Shown one piece after another: positions 18,774 to 26,564 of a DNA stretch of 64,000 nucleotides. The notes beneath the pieces are model-generated. The model was not told where the DNA came from, ran no database searches, and saw only the letters and a list, made by a program, of their open reading frames with translations. The stretch spans positions 310,001-374,000 of the forward strand of contig NZ_JAHYSS010000003.1 in the NCBI RefSeq assembly GCF_019802255.1, read 5' to 3'. Numbering within the stretch: position 1 is the first letter of the stretch; every line of letters starts with the position of its first letter. The stretch comes from Pedobacter polysacchareus (lineage in GTDB: Bacteria; Bacteroidota; Bacteroidia; Sphingobacteriales; Sphingobacteriaceae). A program made the translations under genes and the position numbers.

Positions 18774-19469
18774 ATGCTATTAAACATCGACTGGACTAAA
18801 TTTCTAATTGGGGAGGCAGATTGGGAATTCATGGTAGAGATCTGCCTGCGTACCCTCATCATGTATTTTATCATCTTAATTGGCTTGCGGTTGCTGGGAA
18901 AACGTGGCGTCAGACAACTTTCGGTGTTTGAACTCGTCGTGATCATTAGCCTGGGCTCAGCAGCCGGCGACCCCATGTTTTACAAAGAAATAGGATTACT
19001 GGTACCCGTGTTGATCTTTGCAGTCATTGTAAGCGCCTACCGCATGACCACCTTTTTAATGGCCAAAAGTAAAAAAATGGACGACCTCATTGAAGGAACC
19101 TGCGTTTACCTCATTAAAGATGGAGAATTTTCTATTGAAGACTTTGGAAAAGAAGGCCTTGCTTATGATGAGTTTTTCTCAGAAATGCGTCAGCAAAGTA
19201 TTTCTCATCTCGGACAGGTAGAATCAGTTATTTTGGAAACCTCCGGTAACCTTAGTATTTATTACTTTTCGGATGAACAGGTTAAATATGGCCTTCCAAT
19301 ACTACCCGAACTTTTTGACGATTGTCACAAATCCATCAAAACTTCTGGAATATACGCTTGTGCTTATTGCGGCAATGTAGAGGAGTTAGCACCATCCCCA
19401 AAGCATACCTGCAACAAATGCCAGCATGAATCATGGGTAAAGGCAATAAATAGGCTCAGAATAAAATAA
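18774..19469 (+). CDS. DUF421 (YetF-type) membrane protein with C-terminal zinc-ribbon-like tail
   Basis: A 231-aa protein. Three N-terminal transmembrane helices (about 24-45, 52-70, 73-95) are followed by the soluble DUF421/YetF domain (about 100-180, GTCVYLIKDGEFSIEDFGKE). Unusually, the last 36 residues carry two CxxC pairs (C196, C199, C213, C216), as in a zinc ribbon or rubredoxin-like knuckle. DUF421 proteins sit in the inner membrane and have no settled function; some are tied to sporulation or envelope stress in other phyla. It starts 61 bases after the receiver gene and could be cotranscribed with it. A terminator follows. Confidence 0.85.
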   Translation: MLLNIDWTKFLIGEADWEFMVEICLRTLIMYFIILIGLRLLGKRGVRQLSVFELVVIISLGSAAGDPMFYKEIGLLVPVLIFAVIVSAYRMTTFLMAKSKKMDDLIEGTCVYLIKDGEFSIEDFGKEGLAYDEFFSEMRQQSISHLGQVESVILETSGNLSIYYFSDEQVKYGLPILPELFDDCHKSIKTSGIYACAYCGNVEELAPSPKHTCNKCQHESWVKAINRLRIK

Positions 19470-19476
19470 TGAGCAT

Positions 19477-19518
19477 AAAAAAAGACTGCATCGTGATTTC
19501 ATGATGCAGTCTTTTTTT
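19477..19518. terminator. Strong bidirectional terminator
   Basis: AAAAAGACTGCATC pairs with GATGCAGTCTTTTT around a short loop, with an A-run before and a T-run after. It separates the DUF421 gene from the convergent lipoprotein gene and fits both strands. Confidence 0.88.
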
Positions 19519-19528
19519 ATCTAATTGA

Positions 19529-19903
19529 TTATCTGGTACAATCTGCAGTCCAGGTTGCCCCGTCTCTAGTCACCAGCATTTTTAGGGTACTGGCATCAAT
19601 CTTAATACCTGTTAACCCACTGCCGATACTTACATAACTATTATCTCCTGATTTTTCGAATTTCACACCTGTGATATCAGGAATACTATTACCGAAATAA
19701 AAATTGTAGGTCTCTCCTACTTTACTAACTGTGATTTTTCCGTCAGAACTCTTGGTTAAATTACCATCTTTCAGATAAGAAACAGAACCGCTGTAAGTGC
19801 CTACAAAGAAGTCTGATTCTGCTGGATCTGTGTCTTTCTTACAGGCGATCAAAATCGTCGTAGCGATCAATAGTAAACTGAAAATTCTAATTGCTTTTTT
19901 CAT
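19529..19903 (-). CDS. Small lipoprotein (124 aa)
   Basis: A 124-aa product with a lipoprotein signal ending LIAC (Cys about residue 21) followed by KKDTDPAES. The mature part is beta-rich (GTYSGSVSYLKDGN, KITVSKVGETYNFYFG, SGLTGIKIDASTLKML), suggesting a small lipocalin-like or beta-barrel fold. That description is structural only. It is anchored to a membrane, probably the outer one. An inverted repeat lies 17 bases before the start. No function is assigned. Confidence 0.75.
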   Translation of the reverse strand: MKKAIRIFSLLLIATTILIACKKDTDPAESDFFVGTYSGSVSYLKDGNLTKSSDGKITVSKVGETYNFYFGNSIPDITGVKFEKSGDNSYVSIGSGLTGIKIDASTLKMLVTRDGATWTADCTR

Positions 19904-19919
19904 AATGGGATGTGTTTTA

Positions 19920-19941
19920 TTTGTAACGCAACAGTTACAAA
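19920..19941 (-). promoter_or_regulatory. Inverted repeat upstream of the lipoprotein gene
   Basis: TTTGTAAC (19920-19927) and GTTACAAA (19934-19941) form a perfect 8-bp inverted repeat with a 6-base centre. It lies 17 bases upstream of the lipoprotein start and could be an operator or a 5'-leader hairpin. Confidence 0.35.
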
Positions 19942-20017
19942 GCCCATGCCAAAACCCATTAAATAGTGTTCAAAAGCGGAAACACGACAAAACGATCCCT
20001 ATCTTGAAAACTATATT

Positions 20018-20398
20018 TCAACCCCCTTCAATGATCGAAAGAATATTTCCTGCCGGATCTTTAAACCAGGCGATTACGGGACCTTCACCACGAAATATGC
20101 CCTGCTCATCTGTTCTAAAATTTGGTTCATTATAGTGTTCAAATTTTACTCCTTTTTTTACTAAAACTGCGACTGTTTCCTCAACATTTTCAACGGGAAA
20201 ATTCAACACAGTGAAGGTTGCGGCCAGATGATTGGACTTTGGATAGATCACAATAGGTGTTGATCCTTCCACATGAAGTTCCAATATCCCCATCGGGTTA
20301 TCTTTCAATACTAATCCTAAAACCTCTCCATAGAATGCTTTTGCTTTTTCCAGATGATCCACTGAAAATGAGCTGAATGATTTTGAATTTCTCAACAT
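20018..20398 (-). CDS. VOC-family (glyoxalase-like) protein
   Basis: A 126-aa vicinal-oxygen-chelate fold protein: FSVDHLEKAKAFYGEVLGL opens module 1, LHVEGSTPIVIYPK follows, and AWFKDPAGNILSIIE closes module 2 with the usual metal-ligand Glu. The first-module His is present in the VDHLEKA segment. Members are lyases, dioxygenases or resistance proteins. This generic group, with DPAGNILSI, cannot be assigned to a reaction. It lies about 50 bases beyond the end of the egtD gene but upstream in transcription order, so it is not clearly in that operon. Confidence 0.85.
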   Translation of the reverse strand: MLRNSKSFSSFSVDHLEKAKAFYGEVLGLVLKDNPMGILELHVEGSTPIVIYPKSNHLAATFTVLNFPVENVEETVAVLVKKGVKFEHYNEPNFRTDEQGIFRGEGPVIAWFKDPAGNILSIIEGG

Positions 20399-20448
20399 GA
20401 TTCTCTTTTTTTATTAAGACAATCCATTGGAAATAAAGTTTTTATAAA

Positions 20449-21426
20449 TTAGACTACCGTCCAGACCGCATCAACAAAATAATTATGCTCATCAAAGAAG
20501 CGCTGGTTAAATTGAAATCCTGTTGCGATCGCCATCTCCTCTATCTCTTGAAGGGAGTATTTCAGTGAAATTTCCATATAAATAGGCTCGTAGGCCTCAA
20601 AATGAATGAGGGCTTCCTTTCCAATCTGAACCTCCTGTGATTTCAAGCTAATCAGGTAGCTTTTGCAAGCACCTGATTCCGGATCATAAAACGGATAATG
20701 CTCAAAAGCATCCAATTCAAAATTAGCATTTAGTTCTCTGTTAATGCGGGTCAGCAAATTAAGATTGAAAGCCGCAGTAATCCCTTGCGAATCATTATAA
20801 GCTGCCAAGATTTTCTTTGGATCTTTCTTCAGGTCAAAACCGATGATTAAAATATCACCTTTGGTTAAAGAGGCCCTCAGTGTTTTACAGAAGTCCGTTG
20901 CTTCCGCAACGTCCATATTACCAATATTAGCCCCCATAAATAATACCACCTTCCTGCGACCGGAAAGTGCAGTGCCTTTTTTCAACATCTCAAAATAGTC
21001 ACCATTCAAGCCGGTTACCGCCAATCCTGGCAAAGTTTTTGGCAAATGATTTTCCAGGTGACTGATCATTCCTGCAGAAATATCTATGGGCATATAGGTG
21101 AATTCCAATTTCCTGTTACTCAGTTCTTTCAGCAGGTGAATAGATTTTGTGGCATCACCGGCGCCAAGTTCAATGAGGTCAAAAGCCGTATTTTCCATAG
21201 TAATCAGATCTGCAATAGCACCGCTTTGCTTGGAAAGGATGTCCATTTCTGCATTGGTCACATAGTACTCTTCCAATTTCATGATCTTTTGAAAAAGCAG
21301 ATCCCCCTCCCGATCATAAAAATATTTAGCCTGCATAAATTTAGGGCTGGCTTGCAATCCTGTTAAAATATCCTGCATGAATTGACATTCTGCAATGCTT
21401 TGTGCTGCTGTTTTGTTGTTGATCAT
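20449..21426 (-). CDS. egtD: L-histidine N-alpha-methyltransferase EgtD-like
   Basis: About 325 aa from the ATG at 21426, immediately after the EgtB stop; an upstream TTG at 21438 is less likely. EgtD uses three SAM molecules to turn histidine into hercynine, the first step of ergothioneine synthesis. The SAM-binding loop is ELGAGDATKS, the Tyr of the histidine site fits EEYYVTNAE, NIGN supplies the substrate-binding Asn, and YMEISLKYS matches the conserved Glu and Ser that hold the imidazole in known EgtD. The gene is last in a five-gene operon. No EgtA, EgtC or EgtE gene is in the window. A role in methylating another imidazole is possible but less likely next to EgtB. Confidence 0.88.
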   Translation of the reverse strand: MINNKTAAQSIAECQFMQDILTGLQASPKFMQAKYFYDREGDLLFQKIMKLEEYYVTNAEMDILSKQSGAIADLITMENTAFDLIELGAGDATKSIHLLKELSNRKLEFTYMPIDISAGMISHLENHLPKTLPGLAVTGLNGDYFEMLKKGTALSGRRKVVLFMGANIGNMDVAEATDFCKTLRASLTKGDILIIGFDLKKDPKKILAAYNDSQGITAAFNLNLLTRINRELNANFELDAFEHYPFYDPESGACKSYLISLKSQEVQIGKEALIHFEAYEPIYMEISLKYSLQEIEEMAIATGFQFNQRFFDEHNYFVDAVWTVV

Positions 21427-21427
21427 A

Positions 21428-22579
21428 TTATTTGGCAAGTCGTAAGCCTGTAAACTGCCACCTTAAATGTGGATGAAAAAAATTCCTGTAACTGATTCTG
21501 CTATGTCCTTCAGGTGTAGCTATAGAAGCACCGCGGAGCACTTTCTGCTGCACCATAAATTTGCCATTATACTCTCCTATTGCCCCAGGTGCTTTATTAA
21601 AGCCTGGATATGGCAGATAAGCACTTTCGGTCCATTCCCAGCGCTGGCCCCAGTTGAAAGCCTGAGCTGCCACTTCCCATTCAAACTCGGTAGGTAGTCG
21701 CAGACCAGCCCAGCTGGCATAAGCATAGGCTTCATAATAACTGATATGGGTAACTGGTTCCTGAAGATCAATTGGCCTTAAACCTGAAAGGGCATAACGA
21801 TACCATTGGTCCTCTATAAGATGCCAATACATTGGCGCAGTTACTTGGTTATTGTTTACCCAGTCCCAGCCTTCCGAATGCCAATACTCAAAATTCTGAT
21901 AGCCTCCGCTATTTATAAACTCAAGGTATTCCGCATTATTTACCAGATTTGAACTGATAGAGAATGGCTGTAAATAAACCTTATGAAGCCCTAATTCATT
22001 GTCAAAGCAGAATGATGTGCCCGTATAACCGATCTCATACACCCCTTCTGCGACACCGATCATTTCGCGTGTTTTAGTTTGCAGTGCATTGCTTTCTTTT
22101 ACCTCGGGATGATAAGCAGGAAAGAGTGGATTATTTCCCAAAATATATTTGATATCCGTGAGCAAAAGCTCCTGATGCTGCTGTTCATGGTTGAAACCAA
22201 GAAACAATAATTCCTCAACCTCTTCAGTTAAAGGATTTTCCAATAACCTCAGCATTGCTTCGTCAACATAAGCCCGATATTGATAAATCTCTTTTACTCC
22301 AGGGCGGCTCAAATTCCCCCTATCCGTACGAATCACCCTGTTTCCTATCGTTTCATAATAACTATTGAACACATAATTATAAGCGTCGTTGTACACCTCA
22401 TAACCAGAAGAAAAAGGCTGTAAAATGAATGTTTCAAAAAACCAGGTAGTATGGCCAAGATGCCATTTAGGAGGGCTTACATCCACAATGGGCTGCACTA
22501 CATAATCTTCGGTTTCTAAGGGTTCGCAAATCTGTTCTGAATGTTTTCTAATCTTCAGGTACTTTTCCGATAATATCAT
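21428..22579 (-). CDS. egtB: Ergothioneine biosynthesis sulfoxide synthase EgtB
   Basis: 383 aa. The N-terminal DinB-like domain gives iron ligands H43 (WHLGHTTW) and H131/H135 (HEQQHQE, the HX3HXE motif). The C-terminal part, about 170-383, is the FGE-sulfatase/C-type-lectin-like domain (YEAYAYASWAGLRLPTEFEW, VLRGAS, SYRNFF, FTGLRLAK). EgtB joins hercynine to a thiol, cysteine or gamma-glutamylcysteine, with O2 to make the sulfoxide. Because egtA and egtC are absent nearby, direct use of cysteine is plausible but unproven. Its ATG overlaps the stop of the transporter gene by one base (TAATG), and egtD follows directly. Confidence 0.93.
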   Translation of the reverse strand: MILSEKYLKIRKHSEQICEPLETEDYVVQPIVDVSPPKWHLGHTTWFFETFILQPFSSGYEVYNDAYNYVFNSYYETIGNRVIRTDRGNLSRPGVKEIYQYRAYVDEAMLRLLENPLTEEVEELLFLGFNHEQQHQELLLTDIKYILGNNPLFPAYHPEVKESNALQTKTREMIGVAEGVYEIGYTGTSFCFDNELGLHKVYLQPFSISSNLVNNAEYLEFINSGGYQNFEYWHSEGWDWVNNNQVTAPMYWHLIEDQWYRYALSGLRPIDLQEPVTHISYYEAYAYASWAGLRLPTEFEWEVAAQAFNWGQRWEWTESAYLPYPGFNKAPGAIGEYNGKFMVQQKVLRGASIATPEGHSRISYRNFFHPHLRWQFTGLRLAK

Positions 22580-24153
22580 TAATTGGTCTCTAAGTAGTTT
22601 TTAAGTTCTGTAATGGTATTAACACCTAGTGCTTTCGATTGTTTTTCTCTCATCATTAAGGCATAAGAATTATTAAAACCTATGGGATTAAGCCATTTAA
22701 TTTTGTACTGCTGCTGAAAAGTTTTCTTCACATAGTCGTATACCTTCTTTTTGTCTTGTCCAACACTTTTAAGTACGGACTGATCTGGGTTCAATAGTAC
22801 CAGTAAACCAGTACCGGTATATTCCGGGTAAAAATCAATCTGATCGTTTACCAATGCGTCAAAGCAGATTTTTGTCCCACCTAACCCGGATTTTGTAGCC
22901 ACCTGATAATCGGTATTACCTTCTATCAGCATTCGATAAATCTGAGCAAGAATATATTGCTCACCAAATATTTTTGAACCAATCCTTATTACAGTTCCAT
23001 TTCCTCTCCGCGGACTTTTATACAGGCCCACTGACTGTAAAAAATCTTTGGCCACACGTTCAGGGCTCTGTTTCATGTAATCCGTACGGTAATTTAAGGA
23101 AATCATCGTAGAATCATTAATCTTTCCAGCCAAAAGATTCAGCACTTCTTCCAACTGTGGAAATTTATCCAAAGCTGCTTGACGGATGATAGGCACCGCG
23201 TCATAAGGCGGAAATATTCCTTTATCATCTTTCAAAACTACCAGGTCAAAAGCTTTTAAGCGCCCGTCGGTAGAGTAGCCGCTGATGACATCTAAGTCCT
23301 TTTCATAAGCTGCCTTATACATCACCGCATCGCTGATTACCCTTGTTGGGATCTTTAATCCATAAACAGATTTTAAACCCAGATTTCCATCTTGCCTGCC
23401 CATAAATTCGGGTGTAAATCCTGCGGTCAATTTATGCTGGCCTCCAGCAGCAGGCCAGCATTCATATCCGATCAGGCAGATAATCACAAGCACTGCTGCA
23501 AAGCCCAATCTTTTAAGTTTCAGGAAATTCAGCTGCTGAAGTCCGGAAAGGGAGAAGTCAATCAAGATCGCCAGTAGAGCTGCTGGAATTGCACCCGCAA
23601 GAATCATATTGCTATTGTTCAGCGAAATCCCTCCAAAAATAAACTCCCCCAGTCCGCCGGCAGCAATAAAAGAAGCCAGTGTGGCCACTCCAACATTGAT
23701 GACGGCCGCAGTTCTAATTCCCGCCAGGATCACTGGCATCGCCAAAGGCAGTTCTACCTTCAAAAGCACTTGTTTTTTACTCATTCCCAAGGCATTTGCT
23801 GCCTCAACAACATCGGCATTTACTCCAGTTAGACCAGTAAAAGTATTTCGGATGATGGGTAATAGCGCATATACGAGCAAAGCGACAATAGCAGGTTTTG
23901 CTCCAATTCCTAATAATGGAATCATAAAACCAAGCAGTGCGATGCTGGGAATCGTTTGTAATACACCTGCGAAGCCCAAAATTCCTGATGCCCATTTACG
24001 TTTCCTTGCGATAAACATGCCTAAGGGAAGGCCAATTGCAATGGCAAGTATTAAAGCCGTAAAAGTGAGCCCAAGGTGCTGTAAAGTCTGACTTAAGAGC
24101 TTATCCTTTTGCTCCCACATGAAATTCCATAAAGTTTGCTGGCGATCATCCAT
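22579..24153 (-). CDS. ABC permease fused to a circularly permuted betaine-type binding domain
   Basis: 524 aa from the ATG at 24153, which overlaps the ATPase stop by 8 bases; the upstream TTG at 24183 is less likely. Residues about 25-205 are an OpuB/ProW-type permease (EAA loop EAANALGMSKKQVLLKVELP). A sixth or seventh membrane segment spans about 216-233. A periplasmic binding domain covers about 240-524. In this domain the part that is normally C-terminal (AGFTPEFMGRQDG, SGYSTDGRLKAFDL, PPYDAVPIIR) comes first, and the normally N-terminal part (IRIGSKIFGEQYILAQ, DFYPEYTGTG, NPIGFNNSYAL) comes last. Fused permease-binding proteins of this class include the ergothioneine importer EgtU. With egtB and egtD next door, ergothioneine or hercynine uptake is the best guess, with glycine betaine or choline as the alternative. 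Confidence 0.85.
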   Translation of the reverse strand: MDDRQQTLWNFMWEQKDKLLSQTLQHLGLTFTALILAIAIGLPLGMFIARKRKWASGILGFAGVLQTIPSIALLGFMIPLLGIGAKPAIVALLVYALLPIIRNTFTGLTGVNADVVEAANALGMSKKQVLLKVELPLAMPVILAGIRTAAVINVGVATLASFIAAGGLGEFIFGGISLNNSNMILAGAIPAALLAILIDFSLSGLQQLNFLKLKRLGFAAVLVIICLIGYECWPAAGGQHKLTAGFTPEFMGRQDGNLGLKSVYGLKIPTRVISDAVMYKAAYEKDLDVISGYSTDGRLKAFDLVVLKDDKGIFPPYDAVPIIRQAALDKFPQLEEVLNLLAGKINDSTMISLNYRTDYMKQSPERVAKDFLQSVGLYKSPRRGNGTVIRIGSKIFGEQYILAQIYRMLIEGNTDYQVATKSGLGGTKICFDALVNDQIDFYPEYTGTGLLVLLNPDQSVLKSVGQDKKKVYDYVKKTFQQQYKIKWLNPIGFNNSYALMMREKQSKALGVNTITELKNYLETN

Positions 24154-24907
24154 GAATATTCTTGTTTTGATATAGGAATTCAAGGACTAAACGTGCCCCA
24201 TCCAGAAACTGGCGTGCAAAATCATTAACTGGTCGGTAGAGGAGGTCTTGTGCCGTACCGATTTGAACGACCTCTCCTTTACTCATCAAACAAATCCGAT
24301 CGGCCAGTTCAAAAGCTTCCTGCACATCGTGTGTCACCATTACGATCGTTTTTCGCTTGAGTTCTTCTAAAGCTTTAAATTCTACCTGGATATTTGTTCT
24401 GGTTACATTATCCAGTGCGCCAAATGGCTCATCCATCAATAAGATTGCAGGATCGGCCACTAGTGCCCTTGCCAACCCCACCCGCTGCTGTTGTCCACCA
24501 CTCAATTCATGAGGAAATAATGTCAGGCAATCCGGCGATAAATGAAGTTTTTCCAGCAGCTCAAGTGTCCGGGTCTCAATTTGGGAGGCCGGCCAGTTCA
24601 GCAATTTCGGAACAACGGCAATATTTTCCGCAACCGTATAATGAGGAAAAAGACCAATATTCTGCATTACATAACCGATTTTTCGCCTTAACATTTCCGG
24701 TTTTTCATCAGATGCGGACTGCCCATCGATGAGGATTTTTCCGGAGTCTGGTTCTATCAGGCGGTTGATCATCTTTAGTGTGGTCGTTTTCCCACAGCCA
24801 CTCGTTCCTAGAATCACCATGGTTTCACCTTCCTGTACTGTAAAGGAAACCTCTTTTACCGCTGCTGTACTTCCAAAGTGCTTACTGACGCCCAATAATT
24901 CAATCAT
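24146..24907 (-). CDS. Betaine/ergothioneine-type ABC transporter ATPase (OpuCA/EgtV-like)
   Basis: 253 aa. The Walker A motif is GTSGCGKTT (about 34-42), the Q-loop MQNIGLFPHYT, the signature LSGGQQQRVGLARAL, Walker B ILLMDEPFGALD, and the H-loop VTHD. The full nucleotide-binding domain is present, but the C-terminal CBS pair of OpuAA/ProV-type ATPases is missing. Osmotic gating through CBS domains is therefore not expected, which fits a specific nutrient importer better than an osmoregulated betaine system. It starts directly after the stop of the flavoprotein gene and overlaps the permease gene by 8 bases, so the two are translationally coupled. Confidence 0.92.
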   Translation of the reverse strand: MIELLGVSKHFGSTAAVKEVSFTVQEGETMVILGTSGCGKTTTLKMINRLIEPDSGKILIDGQSASDEKPEMLRRKIGYVMQNIGLFPHYTVAENIAVVPKLLNWPASQIETRTLELLEKLHLSPDCLTLFPHELSGGQQQRVGLARALVADPAILLMDEPFGALDNVTRTNIQVEFKALEELKRKTIVMVTHDVQEAFELADRICLMSKGEVVQIGTAQDLLYRPVNDFARQFLDGARLVLEFLYQNKNIHG

Positions 24908-26293
24908 TTATTTCTCTTTCATATTCATAAAAAGGTTGTTTAGGGACTCCGAGAACGTAGGATGCGCAAAAACACCATACCGGATCGCATCGGCGGTAAT
25001 GCCGCCTTGCATGGCCATCTGTAGGACCGCCATAATCTCACCACCTTCTGCTGCAAGCAGGCAGGCACCCAATATTTTTCTGCTTTTACGGTCTACAATG
25101 GCTTTCATAAAACCTAAAGTCTGCCCTGTTTCTATGCCCCTGGCGACCTGCGTCATTGGGATTTTTGCCACCAGAAAATCCAATCCTTTCTCCTTTGCTT
25201 GCGCTGCGGAAAGTCCTACCCTTGCCAGCTGCGGATCAGTAAACATGCAGTAAGGAACTTGTCGATCTGTGGTACTCAGTTTTTCTTTCTCTATCAAATT
25301 CCTATACACAATCGTATAGTCATTATAGGCAATATGGGTGAAGGCAGGCCCTCCATTTACATCCCCAAGTGCATAAATTCCTTTTACATTTGTTTCGAGC
25401 TTTTCATTGACCAGGATGTAACCGTTCTGATCTATTTTTATACCTGGTATATCCAGGTTTAAGGCATCTGTGTTTGGCGTTCGCCCGATGGCCAGCAGCA
25501 GATGACTGGCTTTAATATTTTTTGTATCATCAGCGGTTTTCAATTGAATACTTAATTTGCCTTGAACCCCTTTAACTTCTTCTAACGTGCTTTTTGTCAG
25601 CACCTTCAACCCTTCTTCTTCTAATATTTCAGTGAGCGTTGAAGAAACATCTTCATCTTCCCGTCCTACAATTCTGGATGATTTTTCAAGAACGGTTACT
25701 TTACTGCCAAACCGATGAAACAACTGAGCAAACTCCAATCCAATATAATTACCGCCAAGCACCACCAGATGTTCTGGAATTTCCTTTAAATCTAAAATAG
25801 TAGTGGAAGTCAGGTAGTTTGCTGCTGTTAGGCCAGGAATCGCTGGAATCTTTGCTCTTGCCCCAATATTGATGAAAATCAAATCTGCGGAAAACAAAAG
25901 TTCTGCTCCATCTGAAGTTTTTATCCTTAATTCCTTTGGCCCTGAAAACGTCGCTTCACCCTGGATAAGGTCCAGACCTTTAGTGGCTTCAATACCCTTT
26001 TTAGCGCCTGACCGGAAGGAATCAACGATTTCATCCTTCCTTTTCATGATCTTTTTCAGATCAATTTTAACTGTATCAATTTCTAGTCCGAGCAGGCTTG
26101 CCTTCCTCGCCTGATGCGCCGCATGGGCAGCAGCAATAATCGTTTTTGTTGGCGTACATCCATCATTGATGCAAGTACCACCAACCCATCTTTTTTCAAT
26201 AAGAACGGTCTTTTTCCCCGCTTCAGCCAGCTTTTTAGCTAATGGTACCCCAGCTTGCCCTGCTCCAATAATAATCGCATCGTAATGTTTCAT
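24908..26293 (-). CDS. Pyridine-nucleotide disulfide oxidoreductase, candidate thione/disulfide reductase
   Basis: 461 aa. The FAD-binding GAGQAG is at 10-15, and the redox-active pair C41-x4-C46 lies in GGTCINDGCTPTK. A GGNYIGLEFAQ NAD(P)-binding turn is near 180, and ALGDVNGGPAFTH is the second FAD motif. H444/E449 in HPTFSE form the proton-relay dyad used at the dimer interface by glutathione and lipoamide reductases. The C-terminus lacks the vicinal cysteines of mercuric reductase and there is no N-terminal HMA domain, so MerA is rejected despite likely database labels. It is the first gene of the egt/ABC operon, with zero spacing to the ATPase. A role in reducing ergothioneine disulfide or a mixed disulfide is inferred from context only. 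Confidence 0.85.
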   Translation of the reverse strand: MKHYDAIIIGAGQAGVPLAKKLAEAGKKTVLIEKRWVGGTCINDGCTPTKTIIAAAHAAHQARKASLLGLEIDTVKIDLKKIMKRKDEIVDSFRSGAKKGIEATKGLDLIQGEATFSGPKELRIKTSDGAELLFSADLIFINIGARAKIPAIPGLTAANYLTSTTILDLKEIPEHLVVLGGNYIGLEFAQLFHRFGSKVTVLEKSSRIVGREDEDVSSTLTEILEEEGLKVLTKSTLEEVKGVQGKLSIQLKTADDTKNIKASHLLLAIGRTPNTDALNLDIPGIKIDQNGYILVNEKLETNVKGIYALGDVNGGPAFTHIAYNDYTIVYRNLIEKEKLSTTDRQVPYCMFTDPQLARVGLSAAQAKEKGLDFLVAKIPMTQVARGIETGQTLGFMKAIVDRKSRKILGACLLAAEGGEIMAVLQMAMQGGITADAIRYGVFAHPTFSESLNNLFMNMKEK

Positions 26294-26447
26294 TTCTTGC
26301 TGCTTTTACGGATTTAAAAATACACTGACTAATATAACTACTTATTAGCGCAAATGTTTGCAGCAGGAATAATGGTATCTTAATTAAAAAGTATAAGAGG
26401 AATGCATGGTCTTCGGGTAGGATTCGAGTTTAATGGCGACTTGAGCA

Positions 26448-26480
26448 GGGGTTGACAAGGCATGAGCCCTCGTCAACCCC
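26448..26480. repeat. GC-rich inverted repeat between two operons
   Basis: GGGGTTGAC (26448-26456) and GTCAACCCC (26472-26480) form a perfect 9-bp stem, with inner AGGC/GCCT pairing. It is about 85 bases past the stop of the metal-efflux operon. There is no T-run. The whole 26401-26540 stretch is richer in GC than other spacers, as in an interspersed repeat. It may also end transcription of the efflux operon. Confidence 0.5.
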
Positions 26481-26564
26481 GAACACAACCGCAGCACAAT
26501 GAGAAGACAACTAGCGCTTGAGGTGCTTAGGATGCGCATGCACCCTTAATTCATGGCAAAGCTT

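Noticed and set aside
24908..26293. Mercuric reductase
   Set aside because: No C-terminal vicinal cysteines and no HMA domain; no mer genes nearby; the HPTFSE dyad fits glutathione/lipoamide-type reductases.
26401..26440. tRNA-like TTCGA segment
   Set aside because: A GGATTCGAG stretch resembles a T-loop on one strand, but no cloverleaf arms or acceptor stem can be drawn around it.
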